Below the pieces are notes generated by a model, which worked only from the letters and a program-made list of their open reading frames with translations, searched no databases and was not told the DNA's origin. Of a DNA stretch of 34,408 bases, positions 26,073 to 34,408 are shown piece after piece. How positions within the stretch are numbered: position 1 is the stretch's first letter; each line of letters opens with the position of its first letter. Origin of the DNA: Bacteroidaceae bacterium (lineage in GTDB: Bacteria > Bacteroidota > Bacteroidia > Bacteroidales > Bacteroidaceae); assembly GCA_024695315.1 (NCBI GenBank), contig JAILIJ010000166.1, positions 1 through 34,408 on the forward strand, in the 5' to 3' direction. Both the position numbers and the translations under genes were made by a program.

Positions 26073-27011
26073 TTATAGATTATTGTCTTGAAGATATTTT
26101 TCTGCTTCCATAGCAGCCTTACATCCGCTACCCGCAGCAACAATGGCCTGACGATAAATAGGGTCTGCAACATCTCCAGCCGCAAACACTCCAGGAACAT
26201 TTGTACATGGAGTTGCATCCTTAGTTACAATATATCCCATCTCATCAGTTTCTACCCATGGCTTGAAAATATCTGAATTAGGTTTATGTCCAATAGCCAA
26301 GAAGAATCCATCAATAGGCAAATCATAATGGCGCTCGTCTGCCTCACCCTTACGATGAACGAGATGTGCTCCTTCTACCCCATTATCTCCATATAATCCT
26401 TCTGTATTTGTTTCGAAAAGAACTTCAATTTTAGGATTATTCATAACCCTATCCTGCATAATCTTACTTGCACGCAAGAATGGTTTACGTACAATAAGAT
26501 AAACCTTATTAGCAAGTCCAGCAAGGTATTGAGCTTCACCACAAGCTGTATCTCCACCACCAACGACGGCAACAACTTTTTTACGATAGAAGAATCCATC
26601 ACATGTAGCACAAGCACTCACTCCTTGTCCCATATATTTCTTTTCATCAGACAATCCCAGGAACTTAGCACTTGCACCGGTAGATATTATTACTGTGTCA
26701 GCCTCTACCTCACTATTATCATCAAAAGTGAAATGATAAGGTGCCTTGCTCAAATCTGCTTTAACACAAATATTACTACGTACATCTACACCAAACTTAT
26801 CAACCTGCTGACGCATAAGATCCATTAATTCAGGACCAGAAATCTCCTCTGGATGTCCAGGGAAATTCTCTATAGCATCAGTAATAGTCAACTGTCCTCC
26901 TGGCTGTATTCCTTCATAAAGCACAGGACTAAGGTTTGCGCGACTTGCGTATATGGCAGCAGTATAGCCTGCAGGCCCAGAACCAATAATTAAGCATCTA
27001 ACATGTTCCAT
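26073..27011 (-). CDS. trxB: Thioredoxin reductase
   Basis: NADPH-dependent flavoenzyme that reduces thioredoxin in the cytoplasm. The 312 residues are the normal low-molecular-weight form: FAD motif GSGPAGYTA (10-18), redox pair C134-A-T-C137 in SACATCDG, NADPH motif GGGDTA and the closing FAD motif GVFAAGDV. ATG start. It lies between lolA (5 bp upstream) and the DUF5687 permease (2 bp downstream). In E. coli trxB also neighbours ftsK-lolA, so the linkage may be old. Confidence 0.97.
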   Translation of the reverse strand: MEHVRCLIIGSGPAGYTAAIYASRANLSPVLYEGIQPGGQLTITDAIENFPGHPEEISGPELMDLMRQQVDKFGVDVRSNICVKADLSKAPYHFTFDDNSEVEADTVIISTGASAKFLGLSDEKKYMGQGVSACATCDGFFYRKKVVAVVGGGDTACGEAQYLAGLANKVYLIVRKPFLRASKIMQDRVMNNPKIEVLFETNTEGLYGDNGVEGAHLVHRKGEADERHYDLPIDGFFLAIGHKPNSDIFKPWVETDEMGYIVTKDATPCTNVPGVFAAGDVADPIYRQAIVAAGSGCKAAMEAEKYLQDNNL

Positions 27012-27016
27012 AATAT

Positions 27017-27637
27017 TCAGCGTAAATCTACAATTTCAACGTTAGGATATTTATTTTTATTAAACTTGAATATAGAATCAGAAAACTTCTGATTTTTCTT
27101 CAAAGATTTCACACTTATCTCAGTAACAGCCTTTGAACCAGTAGTCTTAATGTAAGAAGGCTGATAGCTCTTTTTATTTATTCGAACAGAAATATGAGAA
27201 AAAGTTGAGCCTTTTTGTCCAGTAAGTATTACTTCATACTCATTAGCCGACGATTTTCCCATTTCACATTTATACCCATTCTTATACAAAGACAAGAAAG
27301 AATAAGGATTCATACGTGCAATTTCTGCAGCAGAAGGGTTAGTAACATTAACCTCATCGTTTGCTGCCACATAGTGCCACATAGTTTTTCCGTCAAACCA
27401 AGATGTTACCGCATCGGTAGAACATTTGAATTTCTTTCCGGAAACATATAAAGTACCATTCATATCATTACCATTAACTGCCAAAACAAAGTCCGCTTTA
27501 ATATTACCTGCTGACTTAAACCTTGCCGCAGCCTTGTCTAAAATCCCCTTGGCATTCTCTGCATGCAAAGACTCCACAGATAATAGGCAGAATATAGTAG
27601 ACAGAATAAATAATAATTTCTTCATATTACCTTTCAA
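27017..27637 (-). CDS. lolA: LolA-like outer-membrane lipoprotein carrier
   Basis: A periplasmic chaperone that carries lipoproteins from the inner to the outer membrane. A signal peptide covers about residues 1-26 (MKKLLFILSTIFCLL...LHA). The mature part contains the LolA-like beta-barrel pattern, with VNGNDMNGTLYVSGKKFKC, a Trp-Phe-Asp-Gly turn (TSWFDGKTMW) and NPYSFLSLYKNGYKC. Length 206 is typical. The start may instead be the second ATG (M5, 27625), which would begin directly at MKKLL. The gene begins 7 bp after ftsK; an ftsK-lolA order is conserved also in Proteobacteria. Bacteroidota LolA homologues are divergent, so the symbol is by family and context. Confidence 0.82.
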   Translation of the reverse strand: MKGNMKKLLFILSTIFCLLSVESLHAENAKGILDKAAARFKSAGNIKADFVLAVNGNDMNGTLYVSGKKFKCSTDAVTSWFDGKTMWHYVAANDEVNVTNPSAAEIARMNPYSFLSLYKNGYKCEMGKSSANEYEVILTGQKGSTFSHISVRINKKSYQPSYIKTTGSKAVTEISVKSLKKNQKFSDSIFKFNKNKYPNVEIVDLR

Positions 27638-27644
27638 TTAAGAA

Positions 27645-30464
27645 TTAACCTAAAGTATTTAATAGTCCTTCAAGCGTCAATACATCTTGAATAAGAACCT
27701 GACGTGGTTTTGAACCCATTTGAGGTCCTACGACACCCATTTTTTCCAACTGATCCATAATCTTTCCAGCTCTATTGTATCCTATAGAATAATTACGCTG
27801 AATCATAGACGTAGAACCTTGTTGTGATGTGACTACAAACTTGGCAACTTCACTAAATAGAGGGTCCAAATGTTTCGCATCCATTCTTTGGTCACCTCCC
27901 ATCATGTCGCCACCATCTTCTGTCTGTACATCTGGCAGATACATAGGATGCAAATAAGCCTGCTGTCGAGCTATGAAGTGGCAAATATTGCTAACCTCAG
28001 GAGTATCAACAAAAGCACACTGAACACGTACTGGCTCTGCACCTGCAAGATACAGCAAGTCACCCTTTCCAATAAGTTGGTTTGCTCCAGCTCTATCAAG
28101 AATTACTCGAGAGTCCATCATCGAACTAACCTTGAAAGCAATACGCGTAGGGAAGTTCGTCTTGATAGCACCTGAAATGATACTTGCTTGTGGTCTCTGA
28201 GTAGCGATAATCATGTGTATGCCGACCGCACGCGCCAACTGTGCGATACGACAAATAGGAAGTTCTACCTCCTTACCAGCAGTCATGATAAGATCACCGA
28301 ACTCATCGACGATAACCACAATATATGGCATAAATTCATGACCATTTTCAGGATTCAACTGACGAGCCTTGAACTTAGCATTATATTCCTTAATATTACG
28401 TACGCCCGCCTTTTTAAGTAGATCGTATCTCGAATCCATCAAAGCACAAAGGGAGTTCAAAGTCTTCACCACCTTTTGAACATCAGTAATGATACAATCC
28501 TCCTCTTCTTCTAGACGAGCCAAGAAATGGTTCTCAATAGGCGAATAAATACTGAACTCAACCTTCTTAGGGTCAACCATCACTATTTTCAGTTCTGAAG
28601 GGTGCTTCTTATATAAGAGAGAAGTCACAATAGCATTCAGTCCAACGGATTTTCCCTGTCCTGTAGCACCGGCCACCAGCAAGTGTGGAGCCTTAGCCAA
28701 GTCAAACATGAACACATCATTAGAAATAGTCTTACCAATAGCACAAGGGAGTTCCATTGTACTCTCGTGATATGTTTTACTATTTATGATGCTCTCCATT
28801 GAGACTATACACTTCTTCTTATTAGGAACCTCGATACCTATTGTACCCTTTCCTGGAATAGGTGCAATAATACGAATACCTTCCGCAGCAAGTGAAAGAG
28901 CTATATCATCCTCTAGATTACGTATTTTACTAATACGTGTACCCTCAGCAGGAACAATTTCATAAAGTGTAATTGTTGGACCTATAGTAGCCTGAATACT
29001 ACTGATTTCGACTCCGAAATTCTTCAGAACATGAATAATACGTTCCTTATTAGCCGTCTGTTCCTCCATATCAATTGTTGGAGTAGAATCAGAACTAGCC
29101 TTAGCAAGAAGATCTACAGTAGGATAATTATAGTTTTCCAAATCCTTATGTGGATCATACGGAGCATTAGGATCTATGTCACGAACAATATCTCCAGAAG
29201 CAAGTTCCGTATCATTTATAGTCACATCCAACTGTACATCATCCACATTCTTTCCAGAATCTACCTCATTAGAATTCTCTTCTCCCAGCGAATCATCATT
29301 AATTTCCGAAGCATCCCCCTCTTCATGCGAAGCCGCCCTGCCCTCTTCATTTTTCTGTGACAAAGCATTAGCTATAGAGAGTGCATTATTCATTTCGTCC
29401 GTTACACCACCGATAGTGAAATCGACATCTACTTTTTCATCATCCTCACCATCATTATTTACGTTTTCCTGTTCTGGTTGTGTATTTTCTACATTAGAAA
29501 GTGGCACAAAAATTGGTTCTCCAGTATAACTATCCTTTGCAGCTTGTTCTCCTTCATTTGGAGTTGTATTTTCAGAATCCATTCCCTCTGCATTCTTAGC
29601 AGAAAGTGCGTCAGCTATAGATAATTCATCATTACCAACAGCCTCTCCGTTCTCAACATTATGCTGTTCTAGAGTAGACAAGTTTACACTATCCTCACTA
29701 GGAGCACTATCGCTTGCCTGTGCACTTGCCGCCAACTCTGCTGCAGCAGCTTCAGCTGCACGTTTAGCTTCGGCATGTTCACGTCGTTTTTCTCTCAACT
29801 CCTGTAGATACCTAAACCTCAAGAACTCACGTAAAACCTCCACCGTTTTAGTGCTAAGATATATCAACAAGAGAATACCTGTGAAAAAAACAGAAACAAT
29901 AATTCCTGGTACACCAATTACACGATTCAAGTAATTTACTACTTTGATACCATGCATACCTCCAATCTTCAAGAAGGAATCGTCTAAAAATGGGATGTAA
30001 CTGCCCACAAAAGCGAGACAAACGCTTAACCACAACATCAGAAGAGTCATAAAAATGAATCTTTTGAACAATTTGAAGTTAAACACCCCCATCATTTTGA
30101 ATCCTGCCATCAACAGAAATGGTGGTATTAAGAAAGAAGCAAGACCGTAACAATTATTCATGAAGAAAAACGCAGTATATGCTCCCCATGTGCCGCATAG
30201 GTTCTTTACCTTCACGTCCTCATCAACAGACACGCCATTTTCCAACCAAGAATAGTCGTCAGCTCCAGTAATGAGGTACGACACAAACGCAACGATTAAG
30301 AATATAGACACAAGAGATAGGATAAGTCCACTTACGAAAAAAGTGAGGCTCCATTTTCCCAACCCTTCATATACATTCAAAACCGATGTACCATCATCTA
30401 CCTCAGGCTTCAGCCGAGTACCTTTATTTTGAGACGACTTTTTATTTGTCTTGCTAATTGTCAT
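27645..30464 (-). CDS. ftsK: DNA translocase FtsK
   Basis: Pumps chromosome DNA at the septum. The 939 residues have four N-terminal membrane helices (about 36-64, 92-123, 132-158, 176-206), a basic stretch, and a long acidic low-complexity linker (about 240-430) that contains two near-identical copies of an LSIAxALSxKNxEG motif at 281-294 and 362-375. The motor domain follows, with Walker A GATGQGKS (599-606) and Walker B VVIVDEFGD, then a C-terminal gamma winged helix (about 870-939) for KOPS recognition. It lies 23 bp after dapA and 7 bp before lolA. Confidence 0.95.
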   Translation of the reverse strand: MTISKTNKKSSQNKGTRLKPEVDDGTSVLNVYEGLGKWSLTFFVSGLILSLVSIFLIVAFVSYLITGADDYSWLENGVSVDEDVKVKNLCGTWGAYTAFFFMNNCYGLASFLIPPFLLMAGFKMMGVFNFKLFKRFIFMTLLMLWLSVCLAFVGSYIPFLDDSFLKIGGMHGIKVVNYLNRVIGVPGIIVSVFFTGILLLIYLSTKTVEVLREFLRFRYLQELREKRREHAEAKRAAEAAAAELAASAQASDSAPSEDSVNLSTLEQHNVENGEAVGNDELSIADALSAKNAEGMDSENTTPNEGEQAAKDSYTGEPIFVPLSNVENTQPEQENVNNDGEDDEKVDVDFTIGGVTDEMNNALSIANALSQKNEEGRAASHEEGDASEINDDSLGEENSNEVDSGKNVDDVQLDVTINDTELASGDIVRDIDPNAPYDPHKDLENYNYPTVDLLAKASSDSTPTIDMEEQTANKERIIHVLKNFGVEISSIQATIGPTITLYEIVPAEGTRISKIRNLEDDIALSLAAEGIRIIAPIPGKGTIGIEVPNKKKCIVSMESIINSKTYHESTMELPCAIGKTISNDVFMFDLAKAPHLLVAGATGQGKSVGLNAIVTSLLYKKHPSELKIVMVDPKKVEFSIYSPIENHFLARLEEEEDCIITDVQKVVKTLNSLCALMDSRYDLLKKAGVRNIKEYNAKFKARQLNPENGHEFMPYIVVIVDEFGDLIMTAGKEVELPICRIAQLARAVGIHMIIATQRPQASIISGAIKTNFPTRIAFKVSSMMDSRVILDRAGANQLIGKGDLLYLAGAEPVRVQCAFVDTPEVSNICHFIARQQAYLHPMYLPDVQTEDGGDMMGGDQRMDAKHLDPLFSEVAKFVVTSQQGSTSMIQRNYSIGYNRAGKIMDQLEKMGVVGPQMGSKPRQVLIQDVLTLEGLLNTLG

Positions 30465-30487
30465 TAAAGATTACAATGCCAAATATT

Positions 30488-31381
30488 TTAGCATTTGATA
30501 TTTAATTCTTTCACTATAGCACTAATCTCACCCATTGTAGTTATGCGAGCAGGCACAAGTGGAAGACGAAGTTCATTTTCAATTAATCCCATACTGTTAA
30601 GCATAGCCTTGACTCCAGCAGGGTTTCCGTCTACAAATAGCAGTTTGAACAGCTCTGTGAACTTATGATGTATAGTAAGCGCATTCTGATAGTCACCATT
30701 TAGAGCGAGACGAACCATACGGCTAAATTCTTTTGGAAGAGCATTTCCAATTACAGAAATAACTCCTGCTGCTCCCAAAGTGATAAGTGGGAAAGTGATA
30801 CCATCATCACCAGAAATGACATCGAAATCCTTAGGTTTATTCTTGATGATGTCATCAATCTGAGTGAAATTACCACTTGCCTCCTTGATTGCAACAATAT
30901 TCTCACAGTCACGAGCCAAACGGAGTGTAGTCTCAGCAGTCATATTAACACCAACTCTTCCAGGTACGTTATAAAGTACTACAGGTACAGGACTAGCTTC
31001 AGCAATAGTCTTAAAATGCTGATAGAGTCCTTCCTGTGAAGGTTTATTGTAATAAGGGCAGACGCTCAAAATACCATCAATACCCTTGAAATCAGTCTTC
31101 TTAATAGTGTCAACGACTGCAGCAGTATTATTACCACCCATGCCAAGAAGAATAGGCACTTTTCCCTGGACTCTTTCCTTAACAATCTCTTTAATATTTT
31201 CCTTTTCCTCTTCAGTAAGACATGGAGTTTCACCAGTTGTAGCGAGGATGCAGAGAAAATCAATACCATTAGAAAGTTGGTAGTCCAATAGACGACGAAG
31301 TGCTGTGTAATCTACTGCTCCATCTTTTGTAAAAGGCGTGATTAGGGCTATACCTAAGCCTTTGAACTTGTTACGTGACAT
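30488..31381 (-). CDS. dapA: 4-Hydroxy-tetrahydrodipicolinate synthase
   Basis: Condenses pyruvate with aspartate semialdehyde, the committed step to meso-DAP and lysine. A 297-residue TIM barrel: K166 in AIKEASGN forms the Schiff base with pyruvate, Y137 in YNVPGR is the proton relay, and TTGETP (48-53) binds the substrate carboxylate. ATG start matches the family. A TAnnTTTG box lies 32 bp upstream. It heads the seven-gene run to the NlpC/P60 lipoprotein. Confidence 0.96.
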   Translation of the reverse strand: MSRNKFKGLGIALITPFTKDGAVDYTALRRLLDYQLSNGIDFLCILATTGETPCLTEEEKENIKEIVKERVQGKVPILLGMGGNNTAAVVDTIKKTDFKGIDGILSVCPYYNKPSQEGLYQHFKTIAEASPVPVVLYNVPGRVGVNMTAETTLRLARDCENIVAIKEASGNFTQIDDIIKNKPKDFDVISGDDGITFPLITLGAAGVISVIGNALPKEFSRMVRLALNGDYQNALTIHHKFTELFKLLFVDGNPAGVKAMLNSMGLIENELRLPLVPARITTMGEISAIVKELNIKC

Positions 31382-31412
31382 ATTTTAATCTTAATAGTTT
31401 ACGAATTTTATG

Positions 31413-31420
31413 CAAAAGTA
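31413..31420 (-). promoter_or_regulatory. -7 box of the dapA-ftsK operon
   Basis: Minus-strand TACTTTTG matches TAnnTTTG, 32 bp upstream of the dapA ATG. A TTG on the minus strand about 16 bp further upstream may be the -33 element. Confidence 0.45.
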
Positions 31421-31514
31421 CGAAATTATTACGAAACAACAGATATGAATTATGATTTTTTAGTAATCAAATATGCAATATATTTTACGGTTCATAACTT
31501 ATCCACATACAGAA

Positions 31515-33527
31515 TCAGAAATTGTTAATCATTTCCAGAAATTCGTCCTCAGAAATAATCTTAACACCTAAGCTCTGAGCCTTTTCCAATTTTGCAGGTC
31601 CCATATTTTCTCCTGCAAGGATAAAAGACGTCTTTTTAGAAATGCTTCCAACGTTCTTTCCCCCATTCTTTTCTATCATGTTCTTATACTCATCCCTCGA
31701 ATGCTTAGCGAATACTCCACTAATAACGATGCTCTGTCCAGATAAAATATCTGTTTGTCCAGACATGGCCTCTTCCGATAAGGCCATCTGTACTCCAGCC
31801 TCCTTGAGTCTGTTAAGTATATCTATATTCCTTTCGTCACGGAAGAAACGAATTATGCTTTCGGCAATAACCTGCCCTACACCATCGACTTCAAGCAGTT
31901 CACCAATACTGGCATTTGCCAAAGCGTCCATATTCTTAAAATGACGAGCAAGCAATTTTGCCGTCGTTTCTCCTACAAAACGTATTCCAATAGCAAATAC
32001 CACTCTTTCAAATGGGACCTCCGTAGACTGCTTTATAGCATTAACTGCCTTAGTTGCTGAAACGCGTCTATTTTCATTATTATTAGCAATCTGCGAAACT
32101 GTAAGTTTGTAAAGATCTGCCACATCGTTAATAAGTCCACGTTGATAGAAATCGTCGACAGTTTCAGGCCCAAGACTATCTATATTCATAGCCTTACGAG
32201 ATATGAAATGCTCAATACGTCCTTTTATCTGAGGAGGACAAGCCGTATCATTAGGGCAATAATGTGCAGCCTCTCCCTCATAACGTACAAGAGTAGCTCC
32301 ACACTCAGGACAGGTCTTTATAAATTGAACTTTCTGCAATCCTGGCACACGTTGTGTCTTATCCACACCAACCACTTTAGGAATTATTTCTCCTCCCTTC
32401 TCAACATACACCATGTCACCAATATGCAAATCCAATTCTTCTATAATATCAGCATTATGAAGAGAAGCACGTTTAACCTGAGTTCCTGCGAGCTGCACCA
32501 CATCCATATTAGCGACAGGCGTAATAGCTCCAGTACGCCCCACTTGATATGTAACCTCGTTAAGTCGTGTACATGCCCTTTCCGCTTTGAACTTATATGC
32601 GATAGCCCATCGTGGACTTTTAGCAGTATAACCGAGATGTCGTTGCTGACGCAGAGAATTAACCTTCAGCACAATTCCGTCCGTAGCAACAGGTAGGTTC
32701 TTCCTCTCCTTATCCCAGTAATCAATAAATTCAAGAATTTCATCAACAGTTTTACATTTTTTCATTCCTTGTGAAATCTTGAATCCCCAATCACGTGCCA
32801 TCTGCAGATTTTCGTAATGGAATCCATCTGCAGGAATTTCATCTCCCAACAGATAATACAGATATGCGTCCAATTTACGAGAAGCAACAAGTTCTGATTT
32901 CTGTGACTTCAGAGTACCAGAAGCAGCATTTCTCGGATTAGCGAAAAGCGGTTCCTCATTTTTTTCTCTTTCAGCATTCAAAGCTTCGAAAGAAGTCCAA
33001 GGCATCAATATTTCTCCACGAATTTCAAATTCATGAGGATATCCAGAACCTTCGCGCAAGCGTAGCGGAATACTCTTAATGGTTCTCACATTTGCCGTCA
33101 CATCATCCCCCTGCACACCATCTCCTCGAGTCACTCCCTGCACCAATTGTCCGTCAATATAAGTAAGAGAAATGCTGAGTCCATCATATTTCATCTCACA
33201 GCATATCTCAAAATCCTCACCTTCCAATCCCTGTTTCACACGATTATAAAAGTCGCGCACATCGTCCTCATTATAAGTATTAGCCAAAGAGAGCATAGGA
33301 TACTTATGTGGAACAGTCTTAAAAGACTGGTTGAGGTCCGAACCCACACGTTGAGTAGGTGAATTAGGATCAGCATATTGCGGATAGAAAAGTTCCAGAT
33401 CTTGCAGTTTATGCATCATCTGGTCAAAGTCATAGTCAGAAATCGTTGGCTGATTCAACACATAATAGTTGTAATTATGTTGTTCAAGCTCTTTTCTTAG
33501 ACTTTCAATTTCTTCTTTTGGTGTCAC
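31515..33527 (-). CDS. ligA: NAD+-dependent DNA ligase
   Basis: Seals nicks using NAD+ in replication and repair. The 670 residues contain the Ia domain ([15 protein letters not shown]), adenylation domain with AMP-acceptor K113 in MKYDG, OB fold, a four-Cys zinc finger near 400-430 (CPECG...CPNDTAC), helix-hairpin-helix repeats and a C-terminal BRCT domain (about 590-670). The start is a GTG (33527-33525): an in-frame stop lies 15 bp upstream, the next Met is too far in, and the family N-terminus is complete only with this codon. The 132-bp gap to dapA suggests separate transcription. Confidence 0.96.
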   Translation of the reverse strand: MTPKEEIESLRKELEQHNYNYYVLNQPTISDYDFDQMMHKLQDLELFYPQYADPNSPTQRVGSDLNQSFKTVPHKYPMLSLANTYNEDDVRDFYNRVKQGLEGEDFEICCEMKYDGLSISLTYIDGQLVQGVTRGDGVQGDDVTANVRTIKSIPLRLREGSGYPHEFEIRGEILMPWTSFEALNAEREKNEEPLFANPRNAASGTLKSQKSELVASRKLDAYLYYLLGDEIPADGFHYENLQMARDWGFKISQGMKKCKTVDEILEFIDYWDKERKNLPVATDGIVLKVNSLRQQRHLGYTAKSPRWAIAYKFKAERACTRLNEVTYQVGRTGAITPVANMDVVQLAGTQVKRASLHNADIIEELDLHIGDMVYVEKGGEIIPKVVGVDKTQRVPGLQKVQFIKTCPECGATLVRYEGEAAHYCPNDTACPPQIKGRIEHFISRKAMNIDSLGPETVDDFYQRGLINDVADLYKLTVSQIANNNENRRVSATKAVNAIKQSTEVPFERVVFAIGIRFVGETTAKLLARHFKNMDALANASIGELLEVDGVGQVIAESIIRFFRDERNIDILNRLKEAGVQMALSEEAMSGQTDILSGQSIVISGVFAKHSRDEYKNMIEKNGGKNVGSISKKTSFILAGENMGPAKLEKAQSLGVKIISEDEFLEMINNF

Positions 33528-33592
33528 TTGACGTCTAATTTAAGTATTTGATTATATATTCGTAACGCAAAGCCAATGAAAATAAATATGAA

Positions 33593-33626
33593 TTCACCCT
33601 ATCCTACAAAAGCAGGACAGAGTGAA
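33593..33626 (-). terminator. Hairpin after the ABC-F gene
   Basis: On the minus strand TTCACTCTGTCCT (33626-33614) pairs with AGGATAGGGTGAA (33605-33593) with two G-U pairs and an 8-nt loop; the following sequence is only moderately U-rich. It lies 7 bp past the stop codon of the ABC-F gene and before ligA. Confidence 0.65.
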
Positions 33627-33633
33627 ATTTTCA

Positions 33634-34408
33634 TTATTCATCCATAAGTTTGCGGTAGCGCACTCTCTTAGGTTCTTCTATACCCAGACGCTTAGCTTTA
33701 TTCGTCTCATAATCTGTATATGAACCTTCGAAGAATACTACTTCTCCATCCCCTTCAAATGCAAGGATATGTGTACATATACGATCGAGGAACCAACGAT
33801 CATGACTGATTACAACAGCACAACCAGCAAAATTCTCAAGACCTTCCTCGAGAGCTCGCAAAGTATTAACGTCAATATCATTTGTTGGCTCATCGAGAAG
33901 AAGTACATTACCCTCCTGCTTTAGTGCCATAGCAAGATGCAGACGATTACGTTCACCACCGGAAAGTACCCCACAAAGTTTCTCTTGATCGGCTCCGTTG
34001 AAGTTGAAACGGCTAAGATAAGCACGTACATTGAGGTCACGGTTTCCGATACGTATTGTTTCATTTCCTTGGCTTACCACCTGGTACACACTTTGGTCAG
34101 CCTTAATATCTTTATGCTGCTGATCCACGTATGACAATTTAACAGTCTCACCCACTTCGAATGTTCCCGCATCTGGAGTTTCAAGTCCCATAATAAGTCG
34201 AAACATTGTTGTCTTACCCGCGCCATTAGGTCCTATAACGCCAACGATACCATTAGGTGGGAGATTAAAGTTAAGATCCTTAAAGAGAACTTTATCTCCA
34301 AAGGCCTTTGCCATGTGCTTAGCCTCAATAACCTTATTACCAAGACGTGGTCCATTAGGGATGAAGATTTCGAGTTTTTCTTCACGTTCCTTCTGTTCCT
34401 CGTTAAGC
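33634..34408 (-). CDS. ettA: ABC-F ATPase EttA-like, C-terminal part
   Basis: The gene runs off the right edge; only the last 257 codons are present. The reading frame continues upstream of the internal ATG at 34314 to the edge (KLEIFIPNGPRLG precedes it), so that ATG is not the start. The visible part is the second ABC domain: Walker A GPNGAGKT, signature LSGGERNR and LLDEPTNDID, ending with the basic RVRYRKLMDE. EttA gates the 70S ribosome in response to energy status; the closing RLGIEEPKRVRYRKL and the preceding IPNGPRLG resemble EttA more than Uup or ARE-type ABC-F proteins. Confidence 0.88.
   Translation of the reverse strand, partial: LNEEQKEREEKLEIFIPNGPRLGNKVIEAKHMAKAFGDKVLFKDLNFNLPPNGIVGVIGPNGAGKTTMFRLIMGLETPDAGTFEVGETVKLSYVDQQHKDIKADQSVYQVVSQGNETIRIGNRDLNVRAYLSRFNFNGADQEKLCGVLSGGERNRLHLAMALKQEGNVLLLDEPTNDIDVNTLRALEEGLENFAGCAVVISHDRWFLDRICTHILAFEGDGEVVFFEGSYTDYETNKAKRLGIEEPKRVRYRKLMDE

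Overview
The window looks like the chromosome of a Bacteroidota member, most likely order Bacteroidales and close to Prevotella. The DNA is AT-rich. Start codons sit behind A-rich leaders without a Shine-Dalgarno sequence, several upstream regions carry the TAnnTTTG box of the Bacteroidota primary sigma factor, and the gene families and their lengths fit this group. The genus is inferred; no 16S gene is present.

Layout. Bases 1-101 hold the start of a minus-strand YitT-like membrane protein. Next comes 1.67 kb without a gene but with short repeats, and then gltB-gltD (glutamate synthase). After a bidirectional terminator lies a minus-strand regulator that fuses a RIC/YtfE-type hemerythrin fold to a LuxR HTH. 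Diverging from it is a plus-strand run: hisH-hisA-hisF-hisIE, an ftsE homologue with a long acidic tail, lysC, lysA, grpE and dnaJ. A repeat-rich convergent gap (17650-18319) follows.

From there to the right edge every gene is on the minus strand. In transcription order they are: a truncated ABC-F ATPase (ettA-like), ligA, the packed run dapA-ftsK-lolA-trxB-DUF5687 permease-ABC ATPase-NlpC/P60 lipoprotein, and the operon mce-mmdA-oadG-like-biotin carrier-oadB.

How the genes fit together. GltBD supplies glutamate; HisHAF(IE) does the central steps of histidine synthesis and uses glutamine; LysC, DapA and LysA are three steps of the aspartate-to-lysine/meso-DAP pathway. The mce-oad operon would convert methylmalonyl-CoA to propionyl-CoA while exporting Na+, the last part of the succinate-propionate fermentation of Bacteroidales. 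GrpE and DnaJ are the DnaK co-chaperones. FtsK, LolA, TrxB and LigA are housekeeping.

Most of the window is ordinary core genome. The parts that deserve a second look are the hemerythrin-LuxR regulator, the biotin carrier with two biotinyl domains, the convergent dnaJ/oadB gap with a 21-bp tandem repeat and a perfect 22-bp inverted repeat bounded by matching palindromes, the three 22-bp-spaced repeats near position 400, and several perfect palindromes at promoters.
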